Positions 8,401-17,808 of a stretch of 64,000 nucleotides of DNA are shown piece after piece. This DNA is from Iodobacter fluviatilis (GTDB lineage: Bacteria; Pseudomonadota; Gammaproteobacteria; Burkholderiales; Chitinibacteraceae). The position numbers and the translations under genes were made by a program. The stretch is from contig NZ_CP025781.1 in NCBI RefSeq assembly GCF_004194535.1, forward strand, positions 62,001 to 126,000. The letters are read 5' to 3'. The first letter of the stretch is position 1. Each line of letters begins with the position of its first letter. The notes under the pieces were generated by a model, which saw nothing but the letters and a program-made list of their open reading frames with translations, had not been told where the DNA came from and did no database searches.

Positions 8401-8484
8401 ACGTAAGCATTCCACCACGCCGCTCCTGTTCGGCATGGCGTAATGCATTCACGCAGGCGGCATCTAATACGATGCGTTCAAAGC

Positions 8485-9405
8485 TCACTTCCTTCTCAGC
8501 CACACAATTCGCGGGATTTGATCGGTCTTACGCTCCAGCAGCGCTTGAAAGCTCATATTGACGCGGCCAAAGTGAGCGTCTACTTCATTAATAAAATAGC
8601 GGCTTTGCACCGATACCACATCAGCAGGCATGCCCGCTTGTAAGGGTTGCGGCAAGGCAAGTTTGAATTCTTCGATGCTTTTAAAATACTTGCCCGAGCG
8701 CTTGGCAACCACGCCGCCGGCAGCAGAAACGCTCAGGCCGGGAATAATCGCCGAAAGCACTTCAGCGCCAGCAAAGTTAACATTAATGGGCGTTGCCTGC
8801 GGCAAGACGCTAATCATCGGCTCTAGCTTGGCGATCAGCTCTGGGGTAAAACCACGAATGCGCGATAGGCTTTGAATATCTAACAAGCTGCGGTTTGCGG
8901 CCCGATACGCCTCTGGCATCGCTAGGTATTCCACATCTTCTGCGCCACCGGGATAACGCGTTAAGCTATCCGCGTCTTGCCAATCCACCAAGGCATTGGC
9001 GATATCCAGCGGCAGACCCAGGTTTTGCAAGAGGCGTTGAAACGCGGCAAAGCCAGCCTCATTCAAGACACCGTTTTGCACTACATTATTGATATTAAAA
9101 CGCCCTTGCTGCTCTAATAAACGCCCGCCCACCTTGCCCGCCTCAACGGGAATCGCAGGAATAGGAATATTCCAAGGCTCTAGCTGATGATCAATCTGAT
9201 TATTGCGTGCGTCATCTCTTAAAGTAAGCCGTGCAAGGTTGATCGAGGCCCGTGCAATGCCGCGTGCCTCGGCCAGATCAAATTGATTTTCTAATTGCCT
9301 AAACCACAGCTGCTGCCGCCAAGCAATGGCGACAGCCAAAGTCGTGACCAATGCTGCGGTGAGTACTGCGGTGATAATGGCAATGCCACGTTGTTTATGC
9401 ATCAT
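8485..9405 (-). CDS. gspK: type II secretion system minor pseudopilin GspK
   Basis: A 306-residue pseudopilin that sits at the pseudopilus tip with GspI and GspJ. The N-terminus (KQRGIAIITAVLTAALVTTLAVAIAW) has the prepilin cleavage Gly and a long hydrophobic helix but lacks Glu5, as is usual for GspK. FNINNVVQNG, LVDWQDADSLTRYPGGAEDVEY and NVNFAGAEVLSAIIPGLS are typical of the family. It overlaps gspJ by four bases. GspL and GspM genes, which often follow, are absent here. Confidence 0.9.
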   Translation of the reverse strand: MMHKQRGIAIITAVLTAALVTTLAVAIAWRQQLWFRQLENQFDLAEARGIARASINLARLTLRDDARNNQIDHQLEPWNIPIPAIPVEAGKVGGRLLEQQGRFNINNVVQNGVLNEAGFAAFQRLLQNLGLPLDIANALVDWQDADSLTRYPGGAEDVEYLAMPEAYRAANRSLLDIQSLSRIRGFTPELIAKLEPMISVLPQATPINVNFAGAEVLSAIIPGLSVSAAGGVVAKRSGKYFKSIEEFKLALPQPLQAGMPADVVSVQSRYFINEVDAHFGRVNMSFQALLERKTDQIPRIVWLRRK

Positions 9406-9998
9406 GGCAAAGTGTAAATCCTTTCAACGCTACTGTTATCACCCAGGGTAAGCTTGATTTTCACCCCACGTGGAGGGGTTTTATTATTGCCTGCAGGGGG
9501 CCAGCTGGCTTGCCACTGGCTGGCTGTATCCAAAAAAAACACCTCAAACCCACTTATATTTTCAAGCAAACTATGCACCTGAGGCTCTGTCCTTGGCCCC
9601 AAATCAAGGGCATCCCACAGCAGGAGTTCTAAGCGGCCATCTTGCAAACGGTAAGCCACATGAAAAGCATCACGGTTACGATCTAAGCGGATAAGCTCTA
9701 AAGGCCAATCCCCCTTGCGCTCTGGTTTGTTGGTGCCACGCAGCGCCGCCTGCTCTACCCCACCCTGATCTCGCCACGGTCTATCCACTGCTTGGCTGAT
9801 ATCTTCTTCCATACGATCAAACACGAGGGATAAATCTCGCCACCGTTTGGCTTCGGCATCGAGCGCGGTACGTGTTTGCGCCACCGACTCTAGCCCTTTG
9901 TAGGAAATCAGCGTAACCACGCTAAACACCGCCAAAGCAATCAAGATTTCCAGCAGGGTAAAGCCGTGCTGCTTAGGGTTTGGCACTGAACAGCTCAC
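9402..9998 (-). CDS. gspJ: type II secretion system minor pseudopilin GspJ
   Basis: A 198-residue prepilin-like protein with the cleavage motif HG/FTLLEILIALAVFSVVTLISYKGLESV near the N-terminus. The middle (WRDLSLVFDRMEEDISQAVDRPWRD) and end (PPRGVKIKLTLGDNSSVERIYTLP) fit GspJ. The start is a GTG at 9998, without a strong Shine-Dalgarno sequence. A 279-bp gap separates it from gspI, where genes of this type usually touch. That gap carries a foreign pseudogene fragment. Confidence 0.88.
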   Translation of the reverse strand: MSCSVPNPKQHGFTLLEILIALAVFSVVTLISYKGLESVAQTRTALDAEAKRWRDLSLVFDRMEEDISQAVDRPWRDQGGVEQAALRGTNKPERKGDWPLELIRLDRNRDAFHVAYRLQDGRLELLLWDALDLGPRTEPQVHSLLENISGFEVFFLDTASQWQASWPPAGNNKTPPRGVKIKLTLGDNSSVERIYTLP

Positions 9999-10124
9999 TT
10001 AAAATACAGTTAAAAGAGATTTGATCCACGAAATCCAAGACTAGGGGATTGATTTACACACGGCTACCGATCAGGGCATTGTGTGCAGCAAATCTAGCGA
10101 TGCTTGCTTAGCGTACTGGCTGGC

Positions 10125-10277
10125 TCATAAAGTATCTATCTTATCAATCATGCTTTGAGTATCAATCTTCTGCTTGATTTTAATCCGTGGGCCACGCCGT
10201 GAACACCAATACAGCGGCAAATCCAACCAGATGATCAGATCAGCGTGTTCATTCAACCAACCCGTTGCTAATGGATT
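10125..10277 (-). pseudogene. fragment of a P-loop kinase / topology-modulation-like protein
   Basis: Between gspI and gspJ, the minus strand reads without a start as NPLATGWLNEHADLII, then WLDLPLYWCSRRGPRIKIKQK, ending in TGA at 10125-10127. The WL-x-x-ADLIIWLDLP wording matches the middle of small adenylate kinase-like proteins annotated as DNA topology modulation proteins. No Walker A or start codon remains. The frame follows straight after the gspI stop (10278-10280). I infer a decayed insertion that widened the gap in the gsp operon. The rest of the gap (9999-10124) shows nothing recognisable. Confidence 0.45.
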
Positions 10278-10649
10278 CTAATGAGACACATGCGCAAGAT
10301 AGCTAACCAGCGTGGCCACTGCGTGCTGATTATCATCGCTACTAAATACTTTTATTTCAACTCGGCGAAAACTGCGGTTGGGCGAGCCGCCCGTTTCTAC
10401 TCGCCACACAAAATCCATCCCCGCTTGTGACTCTTTGCCTTCAGTAGAACCAATCTCAGGCCAAGCGCCTAGTGCTGCCAGCTCGTTTAAACGGTTTTGT
10501 GCCACCCAGCCCGCAGCGGTGCGGCTTTTTAACTCGATGGCGTTATTAGTGCTGGCTAAAGTGGCTTTCATTGCTGCGCCCATAGCAATGGCAATCACAG
10601 CCAGCGCCACCAGCACTTCAATTAAGGTAAAGCCTAAACGTTTACGCAT
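10278..10649 (-). CDS. gspI: type II secretion system minor pseudopilin GspI
   Basis: A 123-residue pseudopilin with the leader MRKRLG/FTLIEVLVALAVIAIAMGAAMKA and a typical GspI body (RTAAGWVAQNRLNELAALGAWPEIGSTEG, MDFVWRVETGGSPNRSFRRVEIKVF). I chose the ATG at 10649 because the leader is then the normal length; the frame is open to 10694. It overlaps the end of gspH by eight bases. GspI nucleates the tip complex with GspJ and GspK. Confidence 0.88.
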   Translation of the reverse strand: MRKRLGFTLIEVLVALAVIAIAMGAAMKATLASTNNAIELKSRTAAGWVAQNRLNELAALGAWPEIGSTEGKESQAGMDFVWRVETGGSPNRSFRRVEIKVFSSDDNQHAVATLVSYLAHVSH

Positions 10650-11139
10650 GTGGCGCAACGACAGGCGCAGAAGCATCGGCTTGGTGCACTTCAACCCGCC
10701 CCATTACATCGCCAATTAAATTTAAGCGGCTATTATTTAAACGCAGCTGCAAAGTAAATGGGGCGTTAACGCCAGAAGGCTCAAATACTAAACGCTCACC
10801 TAAACGCCGCTCGCGCAAATTAACAGAAAACCCATCTACCCTTACCTCTTCTAATACCCGAGGATTAAGCAAATCGTGCGCCGCAATGGATTGCCAATTG
10901 TTTTGCGCATCTTGCAACCAAAATTGATAGCCTTGGCCATCGGATGACCAAGCAATCGCCTGCCCACCCGTAATCGCCTCATCTCTTGCCGATTCAAACA
11001 ACGCGGCAAGGCGACTGGCTTCACGCGCAACCCTTTGCCCATCTGATAAATCCAGACGCACCACGGCCAAGCCCATGATGATGCCAATAATGGCAAGCAC
11101 CACGAGGATTTCAATCAGCGTAAAGCCTTGATTACGCAT
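10642..11139 (-). CDS. gspH: type II secretion system minor pseudopilin GspH
   Basis: A 165-residue pseudopilin with a leader of [34 protein letters not shown]. The body (REASRLAALFESARDEAITGGQAIAWSSDGQGYQFW) has the GspH/FimT pattern. Its ATG overlaps the gspG stop (TAATG), a sign of translational coupling. Confidence 0.88.
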   Translation of the reverse strand: MRNQGFTLIEILVVLAIIGIIMGLAVVRLDLSDGQRVAREASRLAALFESARDEAITGGQAIAWSSDGQGYQFWLQDAQNNWQSIAAHDLLNPRVLEEVRVDGFSVNLRERRLGERLVFEPSGVNAPFTLQLRLNNSRLNLIGDVMGRVEVHQADASAPVVAPHA

Positions 11140-11564
11140 TAATTATCCCAAGAGCCAATATCTGCGTCTGTGCCTTCGCCGCCTTGCTCGCCATCAGCGC
11201 CGTAGCTCATCACGTCAATTTCGCCCTTAATACCTGGGCTTAAGAACAGATAATCACCACCCCAAGGATCTTTAGGCAATTTTTCTAAATAACCGCCTGT
11301 TTTCCAGTTATTTGGCAAAGGTGCGGCGTTTGGTTTTTCTACCAAGGCCTTTAAGCCCTGCTCGGTGCTTGGATAGCGGCCGTTATCCAGCTTATAAAGC
11401 TTTAAAGCCTGCACAATCGAGCGAATATCTTGCTTAGCCGCCACCACCCGCGCTTCATTCGGGCGATTCATAATCTTAGGCACCACCAAGGCGCCCAAAA
11501 TAGCCAGAATGGTAATCACCACCAAAATTTCAATTAAAGTAAAACCGCTTTGTATTTTTTTCAT
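11139..11564 (-). CDS. gspG: type II secretion system major pseudopilin GspG
   Basis: The major pseudopilin, 141 residues. The leader [43 protein letters not shown] is followed by [25 protein letters not shown], and a tail with [13 protein letters not shown] and the Asp-rich end ([18 protein letters not shown]) that binds calcium in this family. A strong ribosome site (AAGGGGATC) precedes the ATG. It is the second gene of the gsp unit, after gspF. Confidence 0.93.
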   Translation of the reverse strand: MKKIQSGFTLIEILVVITILAILGALVVPKIMNRPNEARVVAAKQDIRSIVQALKLYKLDNGRYPSTEQGLKALVEKPNAAPLPNNWKTGGYLEKLPKDPWGGDYLFLSPGIKGEIDVMSYGADGEQGGEGTDADIGSWDN

Positions 11565-11632
11565 TATTTATGATCCCCTTTGAATATTGAATTGGTTGCA
11601 GACTCAAGGCACGGCATGCCTTGTTACTACGA

Positions 11633-12829
11633 TTATTTTACTAATTGATTCATTTCAAATACCGGCAATAAAATCGCCAATACAATCACCAAGACCACGC
11701 CGCCCATTAATAAGACCATTAAGGGGCCAAGCAAGCCAGTAAAGGTTGAAACACGGTTTTCTAATTCTTGGGTTTGCTGCGCGGCGGCTTTTTCTAGCAT
11801 ATGCTCTAGCCGCCCTGTTGCCTCGCCGCTGCCAATCAAATGAATCAGCACCGGCGGAAACATTTTGCTCACAGCCAGTGCCCTAGATAAGGTCATCCCT
11901 TCGCGCACTTGCTTTGCCGCCTCAGCCACCGCATCGCGCAGTGGCAAGCTACCCAAAACGCCACTCACGGCCTGCATTGCATTCAATAGGGGTACGCCAC
12001 TGCCAACCAAAATGGCCAAGGTAGACGCTAATTGCGCGGTATTAGCCGTGCGCTCAAAACGCCCAATCAGCGGTAGCTTTAAACGCCAAGCATCAAACTG
12101 TCGGCGCACGGCTTGTTTTTTTAAAGCATGCCAGCCACCAGCGCCAAAAATAGCCAAAAGACCAAAAAATATTAGCCCCCAATCCCGCACAAAGGCGCTA
12201 GCCCACAGCAGCAAACGGGTGAGTAAAGGCAGAGTTTGCTTGGCGCTTTGAAACACCGTCACCATCTGCGGCACAACCCAAGTCAGCAGCCCCACAATCA
12301 CCAGTGCCGAAACAAACATCACCACGGCGGGATAAATAAACGCCAAGCCTACTTTAGACGCCAAAGAGGCACGGGATTCCAAATAATCGGCCAAGCGCTG
12401 CATGACTGCAGCCGCCTTACCAGACTCCTCACCCGCGCTGACAATGGTGCGATACAACTCTGGAAACACTCTTGGGTGGCGCGATAAGGCTTGCGATAGC
12501 GATGAGCCAGCCAAAATCTCGCTACGCAGCGCGGCTACGAGCTGCTTTTCACGCTCGACTTCGCTTTGCTCAATCAGCACAGATAACGCCTGCTCAATCG
12601 GCAAACCCGCATCAAGCAAAGTAGCCAGCTGACGGGTCAGCAAAGAGAGCTTAGCCGTGCCCAGGCCACGCTCGCCTTTTGCACCATTGGAGGCGATTTC
12701 TTCTAAATCAGAAACCCACAGACCCTGTTGGCGCAGAATGCCCTTAGCCAAACGGGATGTTTCAGCTTCAACAACACCACGCGCAGCCTTGCCGCTCTCG
12801 TTCACTGCACGGTAACGAAAAGCCGTCAT
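11633..12829 (-). CDS. gspF: type II secretion system inner-membrane platform protein GspF
   Basis: A 398-residue polytopic platform protein with two T2SSF domains (about residues 65-190 and 270-390) and hydrophobic segments near 165-195, 215-235 and 370-390. FRYRAVNESGKAARGVVEA at the N-terminus and LTRQLATLLDAGLPIEQALSVL are diagnostic. AGGATC precedes the ATG. It is the first gene of the unit here. The ATPase gene gspE and the secretin gene gspD are not next to it and must lie elsewhere if the system is complete. Confidence 0.92.
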   Translation of the reverse strand: MTAFRYRAVNESGKAARGVVEAETSRLAKGILRQQGLWVSDLEEIASNGAKGERGLGTAKLSLLTRQLATLLDAGLPIEQALSVLIEQSEVEREKQLVAALRSEILAGSSLSQALSRHPRVFPELYRTIVSAGEESGKAAAVMQRLADYLESRASLASKVGLAFIYPAVVMFVSALVIVGLLTWVVPQMVTVFQSAKQTLPLLTRLLLWASAFVRDWGLIFFGLLAIFGAGGWHALKKQAVRRQFDAWRLKLPLIGRFERTANTAQLASTLAILVGSGVPLLNAMQAVSGVLGSLPLRDAVAEAAKQVREGMTLSRALAVSKMFPPVLIHLIGSGEATGRLEHMLEKAAAQQTQELENRVSTFTGLLGPLMVLLMGGVVLVIVLAILLPVFEMNQLVK

Positions 12830-13001
12830 AGCAAAGATCCTATAAACCTAATTGAGCGAGCGGGAATGAGCATTTTATTATTATTTTAAAGGCACTAAAT
12901 AAAGAGTTAAACCACGTAGAGAAAAGCAGAATATATGTATTGAAACAAGCATCTAAACTTATTTTTAATACATTAATTCTGCCCTCTTTAACGTCGTCTA
13001 A

Positions 13002-13853
13002 TCAAGAAAAAATCACCGTTTTCTTAGAATAAACCAGAATGCGATTTTCCAAATGAGCGCGCACAGCGCGAGAAAGCACCATTCTTTCTAAATCACGCCC
13101 TTTGCGTATCAACATATCAACATCATCACGATGCGAAATACGCATCACGTCTTGCTCGATAATTGGGCCATCATCCAATACTTCAGTTACATAATGGCTG
13201 GTTGCACCAATTAACTTTACCCCACGAGCAAATGCACGATGATAAGGCTTTGCGCCTTCGAATGCAGGTAAAAATGAATGATGAATATTAATCACCCGCT
13301 GTGGGTAAGCAGCAGTGAATTCATGACTTAACACCTGCATATAACGAGCAAGCACAATTAAATCAATGTGATTGGCTTCTAGCAAAGCACGCTGGGTTTG
13401 CTCAGATTCAACTTTATTATCTTTATTCACACTAATCACATGAAAAGGAATACCGTAGTAATCAGCCAAACCACTGCAATCTTCATGGTTAGAGATAATT
13501 AAAGGGATATCACAACGCAGCTCACCGCCTTTATGCCTATGCAATAAATCGACCAAACAGTGATCATATTTAGACACAAAAATAGCAACCTTGGGGCGAC
13601 ATGCTGACAAAGCCACCGACCATGTCATTTGAAAGCGATCGGCAATAGGCTGAAATGCAGGCTCAAACGCGTTCATATCTAAAGTAAAGTCAGTCACATC
13701 CCACTCTACTCGCATCAAAAACAGATTTTCTGTTTCATCTTGATGCTGATCGGCATGAACAATATTGGCGTTATAGGTATACAGAAAATTAGCGATTGCT
13801 GCGGATAAACCTTTTCGATCTGGACAACTGATCAGTAATGTTGCGGTATTCAT
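13002..13853 (-). CDS. purU: formyltetrahydrofolate deformylase
   Basis: A 283-residue enzyme that hydrolyses 10-formyl-THF to THF and formate, supplying formate and balancing one-carbon pools. An ACT domain lies at about 5-80 (TLLISCPDRKGLSAAIANFLY). A formyltransferase-like domain follows from about 88 (KVAIFVSKYDHCLVDLLHRHKGGEL), with the catalytic region NIHHSFLPAFEGAKPYHRAF and HYVTEVLDDGPIIEQD. Asn, His and Asp of the active site are present. The flanking gap 12830-13001 holds no gene. Confidence 0.93.
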   Translation of the reverse strand: MNTATLLISCPDRKGLSAAIANFLYTYNANIVHADQHQDETENLFLMRVEWDVTDFTLDMNAFEPAFQPIADRFQMTWSVALSACRPKVAIFVSKYDHCLVDLLHRHKGGELRCDIPLIISNHEDCSGLADYYGIPFHVISVNKDNKVESEQTQRALLEANHIDLIVLARYMQVLSHEFTAAYPQRVINIHHSFLPAFEGAKPYHRAFARGVKLIGATSHYVTEVLDDGPIIEQDVMRISHRDDVDMLIRKGRDLERMVLSRAVRAHLENRILVYSKKTVIFS

Positions 13854-13906
13854 TCAGTGACTCAAGTAAAATCTATAGCTAATTCTAACAGCAACACTGC
13901 TCTGAA

Positions 13907-13938
13907 AACATCACCCCTCCCCATTCTGGGGTGATGTT
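13907..13938 (-). terminator. hairpin after the 116-aa gene
   Basis: AACATCACCCC (13907-13917) pairs with GGGGTGATGTT (13928-13938). It is followed on the minus strand by TTTC, so it is a moderate terminator for the gene ending at 13945. Confidence 0.55.
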
Positions 13939-13944
13939 AATCGA

Positions 13945-14298
13945 TTAAAGCGGCTCCAAACGCTTTGTTTGCTCTTTGCGGCAAAGCTCAACCCTTGTTT
14001 TTCCGGCATTGAGTAATTGCTCAAAAGGTGGACTAAAGCCGTGTTTAGGTATTCTTGCTCGCCAAAACAAACCATCATCAGGGGTTTCTATCAGAGAAAA
14101 CGGATAGTCAAACATTGCGGCATAAATCGCCATACCCACCCCATCAATACGAGCAGGGTTGAAAGATTGTCCATCTGGCCCCATCATCTCGTGATCGATT
14201 GCCCTAAAAATAACGGCAATGGTTTCTTCTGCGCTCATTTTATCTAAACTTGCCATACGTGCCGCAGCAAGTAAAATCTCTTCGTGAATGAAGTCCAT
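13945..14298 (-). CDS. hypothetical protein (116 aa)
   Basis: A soluble, acidic-to-neutral protein (MDFIHEEILLAAARMASLDK, then SAEETIAVIFRAIDHEMMGPDG). I placed the start at the ATG at 14298 because GGGGGAG lies just before it; the frame is open to 14325. It has no signal peptide or membrane segment and I do not recognise the family. It is divergent from trmL. Confidence 0.65.
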   Translation of the reverse strand: MDFIHEEILLAAARMASLDKMSAEETIAVIFRAIDHEMMGPDGQSFNPARIDGVGMAIYAAMFDYPFSLIETPDDGLFWRARIPKHGFSPPFEQLLNAGKTRVELCRKEQTKRLEPL

Positions 14299-14390
14299 CG
14301 CTCCCCCAGAAAAAAAACAGTACATTCTTTATTCTGGGTTTCCATTTGTTTAATACAAGGCATTTCGCCTGCCACCGATCAGCTTACTAT

Positions 14391-14855
14391 ATGTTCCACA
14401 TCGTACTATTTCAGCCAGAAATCCCGCCGAACACCGGCAATGTGATCCGCCTTGCTGCCAATACAGGGTGCTCCCTGCACTTGGTTAAGCCACTTGGCTT
14501 TGAGCTCGAAGATAAGCGCATGCGCCGTGCAGGCTTGGATTACCACGAGTTTTCTACCATGAAAATTCATGAGTCATGGGCAGACTGCAAAGTAGCCTTA
14601 GAAGGTCATCGCTTTTTTGCAATGACAACCAAAGGCTCAACGCGGCACGACCGTATTGTGTATAAAAAAGATGACGTTTTTGTGTTTGGCCCAGAAACCC
14701 GCGGCCTACCCGAAGAAATCCGTGCTGAGTTTGCCGCCGATCGGCGCATCCGCTTACCCATGATGCCAGATAACCGCAGCTTAAACTTATCCAATGCGGT
14801 GGCCATTACGGTGTTTGAAGCTTGGCGACAAATGGATTTTATTGGGGCCTTATAA
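14391..14855 (+). CDS. trmL: tRNA (cytidine/uridine-2'-O-)-methyltransferase TrmL
   Basis: A SPOUT-class methyltransferase, 154 residues (E. coli TrmL 157). It methylates the ribose of the wobble base of tRNA-Leu isoacceptors. Conserved elements are MFHIVLFQPEIPPNTGNVIRLAANTG, the knot motifs FGPETRGLPEEI, and LPMMPDNRSLNLSNAVAITVFEAWRQ. The start is the ATG at 14391; the frame is open upstream to a TTG at 14346. It stands alone. Confidence 0.92.
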   Translation: MFHIVLFQPEIPPNTGNVIRLAANTGCSLHLVKPLGFELEDKRMRRAGLDYHEFSTMKIHESWADCKVALEGHRFFAMTTKGSTRHDRIVYKKDDVFVFGPETRGLPEEIRAEFAADRRIRLPMMPDNRSLNLSNAVAITVFEAWRQMDFIGAL

Positions 14856-14907
14856 AATAAGGGGCACGGCATGCCACACCCCTAAAGCCTAAAGTTCTTT
14901 TAAAAAA

Positions 14908-15897
14908 CTAAGCCAATAAACACGCAGCCTGTGTAACAGGGCTTAATTCACGCAGTTTTGGCACTTTATCCGCACACTGCGATTCTGCCTTTGGACAACG
15001 CGTTCTGAATACACAGCCCGAAGGTGGATTGATCGGGCTTGGCAACTCGCCTTGCAAGATCTGAATCACCTTGGTTTTTTCCCGCTCAGGATCAGGGATA
15101 GGAATCGCCGAGAGCAAGGCTTGGGTATAAGGATGACTTGGGCTAGCATACAGTGCTGCTTTTTTAGCCAGCTCCATTTCATGGCCCAAATACATCACCA
15201 AAATACGATCGCTAATATGCTTCACCACGGCTAAATCGTGAGCAATAAAGATCAGCGCCATGCCCATTTCACGCTGTAATTCTTTAAGCAAATTTACAAT
15301 TTGCGCTTGAATGGATACATCTAGCGCAGAAACCGGCTCATCACACACAATCAGCTTAGGCTTCATAATCAGCGCCCGCGCAATACCGATACGCTGGCAT
15401 TGCCCGCCTGAAAACTCATGCGGATAACGGTTAATTTGCTGCTCGCGTAAGCCAACACGCACCATAATCGCTTTGACTTGGGCCATTACTTCAGCCTCAG
15501 CGATATCTGGGTAATGCGTTTTTAGTGGCTCAGCAATAATTTGCGCCACGGTCATGCGGGGGTTTAAAGACGCCAGCGGATCTTGAAAGATCATCTGAAT
15601 ATCTTTGCGTGCTTCTAGCCACTCACCGCTACTGGCACCCCTCATTTCCTTACCCATCCAGACAATGCTACCGCTGGTGGCTGGGATTAAATTAAGCACA
15701 GCGCGAGCCAGTGTTGATTTACCACAACCTGACTCCCCCACAACACCAAGCGTTTCGCCTGCGTATAAATCCAGCGACACACCATCCACAGCTTTAAGCT
15801 GCTTACTGGCTTGCCAAGGCCATGTCACGCCCTGACGCACGGAGAAATGCACTTTTAAATCGCGAATAGACAGGATAGGTTGACGTGTTTCAGACAT
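14908..15897 (-). CDS. oppF: oligopeptide ABC transporter ATP-binding protein OppF
   Basis: A 329-residue ATPase with Walker [10 protein letters not shown], signature [14 protein letters not shown] and Walker [13 protein letters not shown]. The C-terminal oligopeptide-binding ATPase tail has [14 protein letters not shown], whose cysteines bind an Fe-S cluster in some members. It is the last gene of oppBCDF and overlaps oppD by eight bases. Dpp-type specificity cannot be excluded. Confidence 0.88.
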   Translation of the reverse strand: MSETRQPILSIRDLKVHFSVRQGVTWPWQASKQLKAVDGVSLDLYAGETLGVVGESGCGKSTLARAVLNLIPATSGSIVWMGKEMRGASSGEWLEARKDIQMIFQDPLASLNPRMTVAQIIAEPLKTHYPDIAEAEVMAQVKAIMVRVGLREQQINRYPHEFSGGQCQRIGIARALIMKPKLIVCDEPVSALDVSIQAQIVNLLKELQREMGMALIFIAHDLAVVKHISDRILVMYLGHEMELAKKAALYASPSHPYTQALLSAIPIPDPEREKTKVIQILQGELPSPINPPSGCVFRTRCPKAESQCADKVPKLRELSPVTQAACLLA

Positions 15898-16882
15898 GAG
15901 CCGCCTCCAACGTTGTTTCAGCTACCGGCTTATGACAAGCACGTAATACACCACCCGCAGTAACGGGCAGCAGCAAAGGCAATTCTGTATGGCAACGGGC
16001 GAAGGCATGCTCACAACGCTCGCCAAACGGACAGCCCGGCGGCATATGCGCCATATTGGGTGGATTACCTGGGATGGAAATCAAGCTTTCGTTATCGTCA
16101 TGATCTAGGCGCGGCAATGCCCCCAGCAAACCAATCGTGTACGGATGCGTTGCGCGGTAGAAAATATCGCTGGCATTGCCCTGCTCCATGACTCGGCCAC
16201 CGTACAGCACCAGTACTTTTTCGCAAAGGCCCGCAACCACGCCTAAATCGTGGGTAATCATCACAATACCCGTACCAAAATCGCGCTGTAGATCTTTTAA
16301 CAGCGCAATAATCTGCGCTTGCACGGTGACATCTAAGGCGGTTGTTGGCTCATCCGCAATCAATAACTCAGGCTCGCACAATAGCGCCATTGCAATCATC
16401 ACCCGCTGACGCATCCCCCCCGAAAACTCGTGCGGATACATCATCACGCGCCGAGTAGCCTCGGGGATTTTTACTGCATCGAGTAGCTCAATAGAGCGCC
16501 GTTTGGCATCGCGGCGGCTCATGCCCTTGTGCAACTCGAGCACTTCGGTCATTTGACGCTCAACAGTAAGGTAAGGATTCAAAGACGTCATTGGGTCTTG
16601 AAAAATCATGGCCACGCGATTGCCACGAATCTTATTGAGCTGCTGCGCAGGCAACTTAAGTAAATCTTGCCCATCAAACATCGCGCTGCCTTGGGTTTTA
16701 CCGTTTTTGGCCAACAAACCCATTAAGGCTAAAACAGTCTGGCTTTTGCCCGAGCCGGATTCGCCCACAATACCCAGCGTTTCGCCACGATTTAACTCAA
16801 ACGACACACCGTTTACCGCGCTAACCAAGCCATCATTGGTAGCAAACTGCACACCTAAATCTTTTACTGACAATAAACTCAT
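15890..16882 (-). CDS. oppD: oligopeptide ABC transporter ATP-binding protein OppD
   Basis: A 330-residue ATPase with Walker [10 protein letters not shown], signature [14 protein letters not shown], Walker [15 protein letters not shown] and the tail [17 protein letters not shown]. It pairs with OppF to power peptide uptake. It overlaps oppF and lies 12 bases after oppC. Confidence 0.88.
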   Translation of the reverse strand: MSLLSVKDLGVQFATNDGLVSAVNGVSFELNRGETLGIVGESGSGKSQTVLALMGLLAKNGKTQGSAMFDGQDLLKLPAQQLNKIRGNRVAMIFQDPMTSLNPYLTVERQMTEVLELHKGMSRRDAKRRSIELLDAVKIPEATRRVMMYPHEFSGGMRQRVMIAMALLCEPELLIADEPTTALDVTVQAQIIALLKDLQRDFGTGIVMITHDLGVVAGLCEKVLVLYGGRVMEQGNASDIFYRATHPYTIGLLGALPRLDHDDNESLISIPGNPPNMAHMPPGCPFGERCEHAFARCHTELPLLLPVTAGGVLRACHKPVAETTLEAAHV

Positions 16883-16894
16883 GATGAGGCTTCC

Positions 16895-17794
16895 TTAGCG
16901 GTCTTTCGGGTCAAGTGCATCGCGCATGCCGTCACCGATATAATTGGCACAATACAAAGTGGTAGATAACAAAGCCGCAGGAAACAGCAGCAACCACGAC
17001 GTGGTTTCCATTACACTTGCACCATCATGAATCAAGACACCCCAGCTGGTCATAGGCTCTTGAATACCTAAGCCCAGAAATGACAGTACAGATTCAGTGA
17101 GAATCACACCTGGCACCGTTACCGTGGTGTAAATCACCACAATACCTAATAAATTAGGCACCACATGTCGGAAAATAATTTTCCATGTTGGCACGCCAAT
17201 CGCATGGGCTGCTTCAATATACTCTTTAGATTTAATGGCTAATGTTTGACCACGCACCACTCGTGCCATATCCATCCAACCAAATACGGTGATGGTTAGC
17301 ACGACCAAATAAAATTCACGCCCTAATAATGTCACCATCAAAATAGCAATCAATAAATAAGGAATGGCGTACATCATATCGACAATACGCATCATCACCG
17401 AATCAACCTTACCACCCAAAAAGCCTGCCGTTGCGCCCCATATCACCCCGATTGCCACCGAGGTTAAGGTAGCCAACACACCAATCATCAGCGAAATACG
17501 GCCACCAATTAGGCTACGCACCAATAAATCACGCCCTAGTTCATCGGTGCCAAATAGATGCCAATTATGTAATGTTGGTGCTAAGCCCATCGCATCAAAG
17601 TCAGTATCCTCATAAGAATTAGGCAAGGCCATTGGTCCAAAAACACAGGCTGCAGTGATAATCAGCAAAATAATGGCACTGATTACTGCTGCTTTATTCT
17701 TAAAGAAGCGGTGACGCGCATCCGCCCACGGGCTACGACCTTCTACCGGCAGACCTTCTAAAGCTGCGGCGAGTTTTTTATTTCGAAACAACAT
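16895..17794 (-). CDS. oppC: oligopeptide ABC transporter permease OppC
   Basis: A 299-residue permease (E. coli OppC 302). The N-terminal cytoplasmic part (EGRSPWADARHRFFKNKAAV) is followed by a first membrane helix, the NSYEDTDFDAMGLAPTLHNWHLFGTDELGRDLLVRSLIGGRISL segment typical of OppC/DppC, and the EAA loop EAAHAIGVPTWKIIFRHVVPNLLG. It lies 14 bases after oppB. Confidence 0.9.
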   Translation of the reverse strand: MLFRNKKLAAALEGLPVEGRSPWADARHRFFKNKAAVISAIILLIITAACVFGPMALPNSYEDTDFDAMGLAPTLHNWHLFGTDELGRDLLVRSLIGGRISLMIGVLATLTSVAIGVIWGATAGFLGGKVDSVMMRIVDMMYAIPYLLIAILMVTLLGREFYLVVLTITVFGWMDMARVVRGQTLAIKSKEYIEAAHAIGVPTWKIIFRHVVPNLLGIVVIYTTVTVPGVILTESVLSFLGLGIQEPMTSWGVLIHDGASVMETTSWLLLFPAALLSTTLYCANYIGDGMRDALDPKDR

Positions 17795-17808
17795 GACAAC
17801 CCCGCCTA

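Noticed and set aside
8396-8503. 35-codon GTG frame overlapping the end of gspK
   Set aside because: It reads protein-like (EKEVSFERIVLDAACVNALR), but I see no ribosome site and no GspL similarity. Too short to support.
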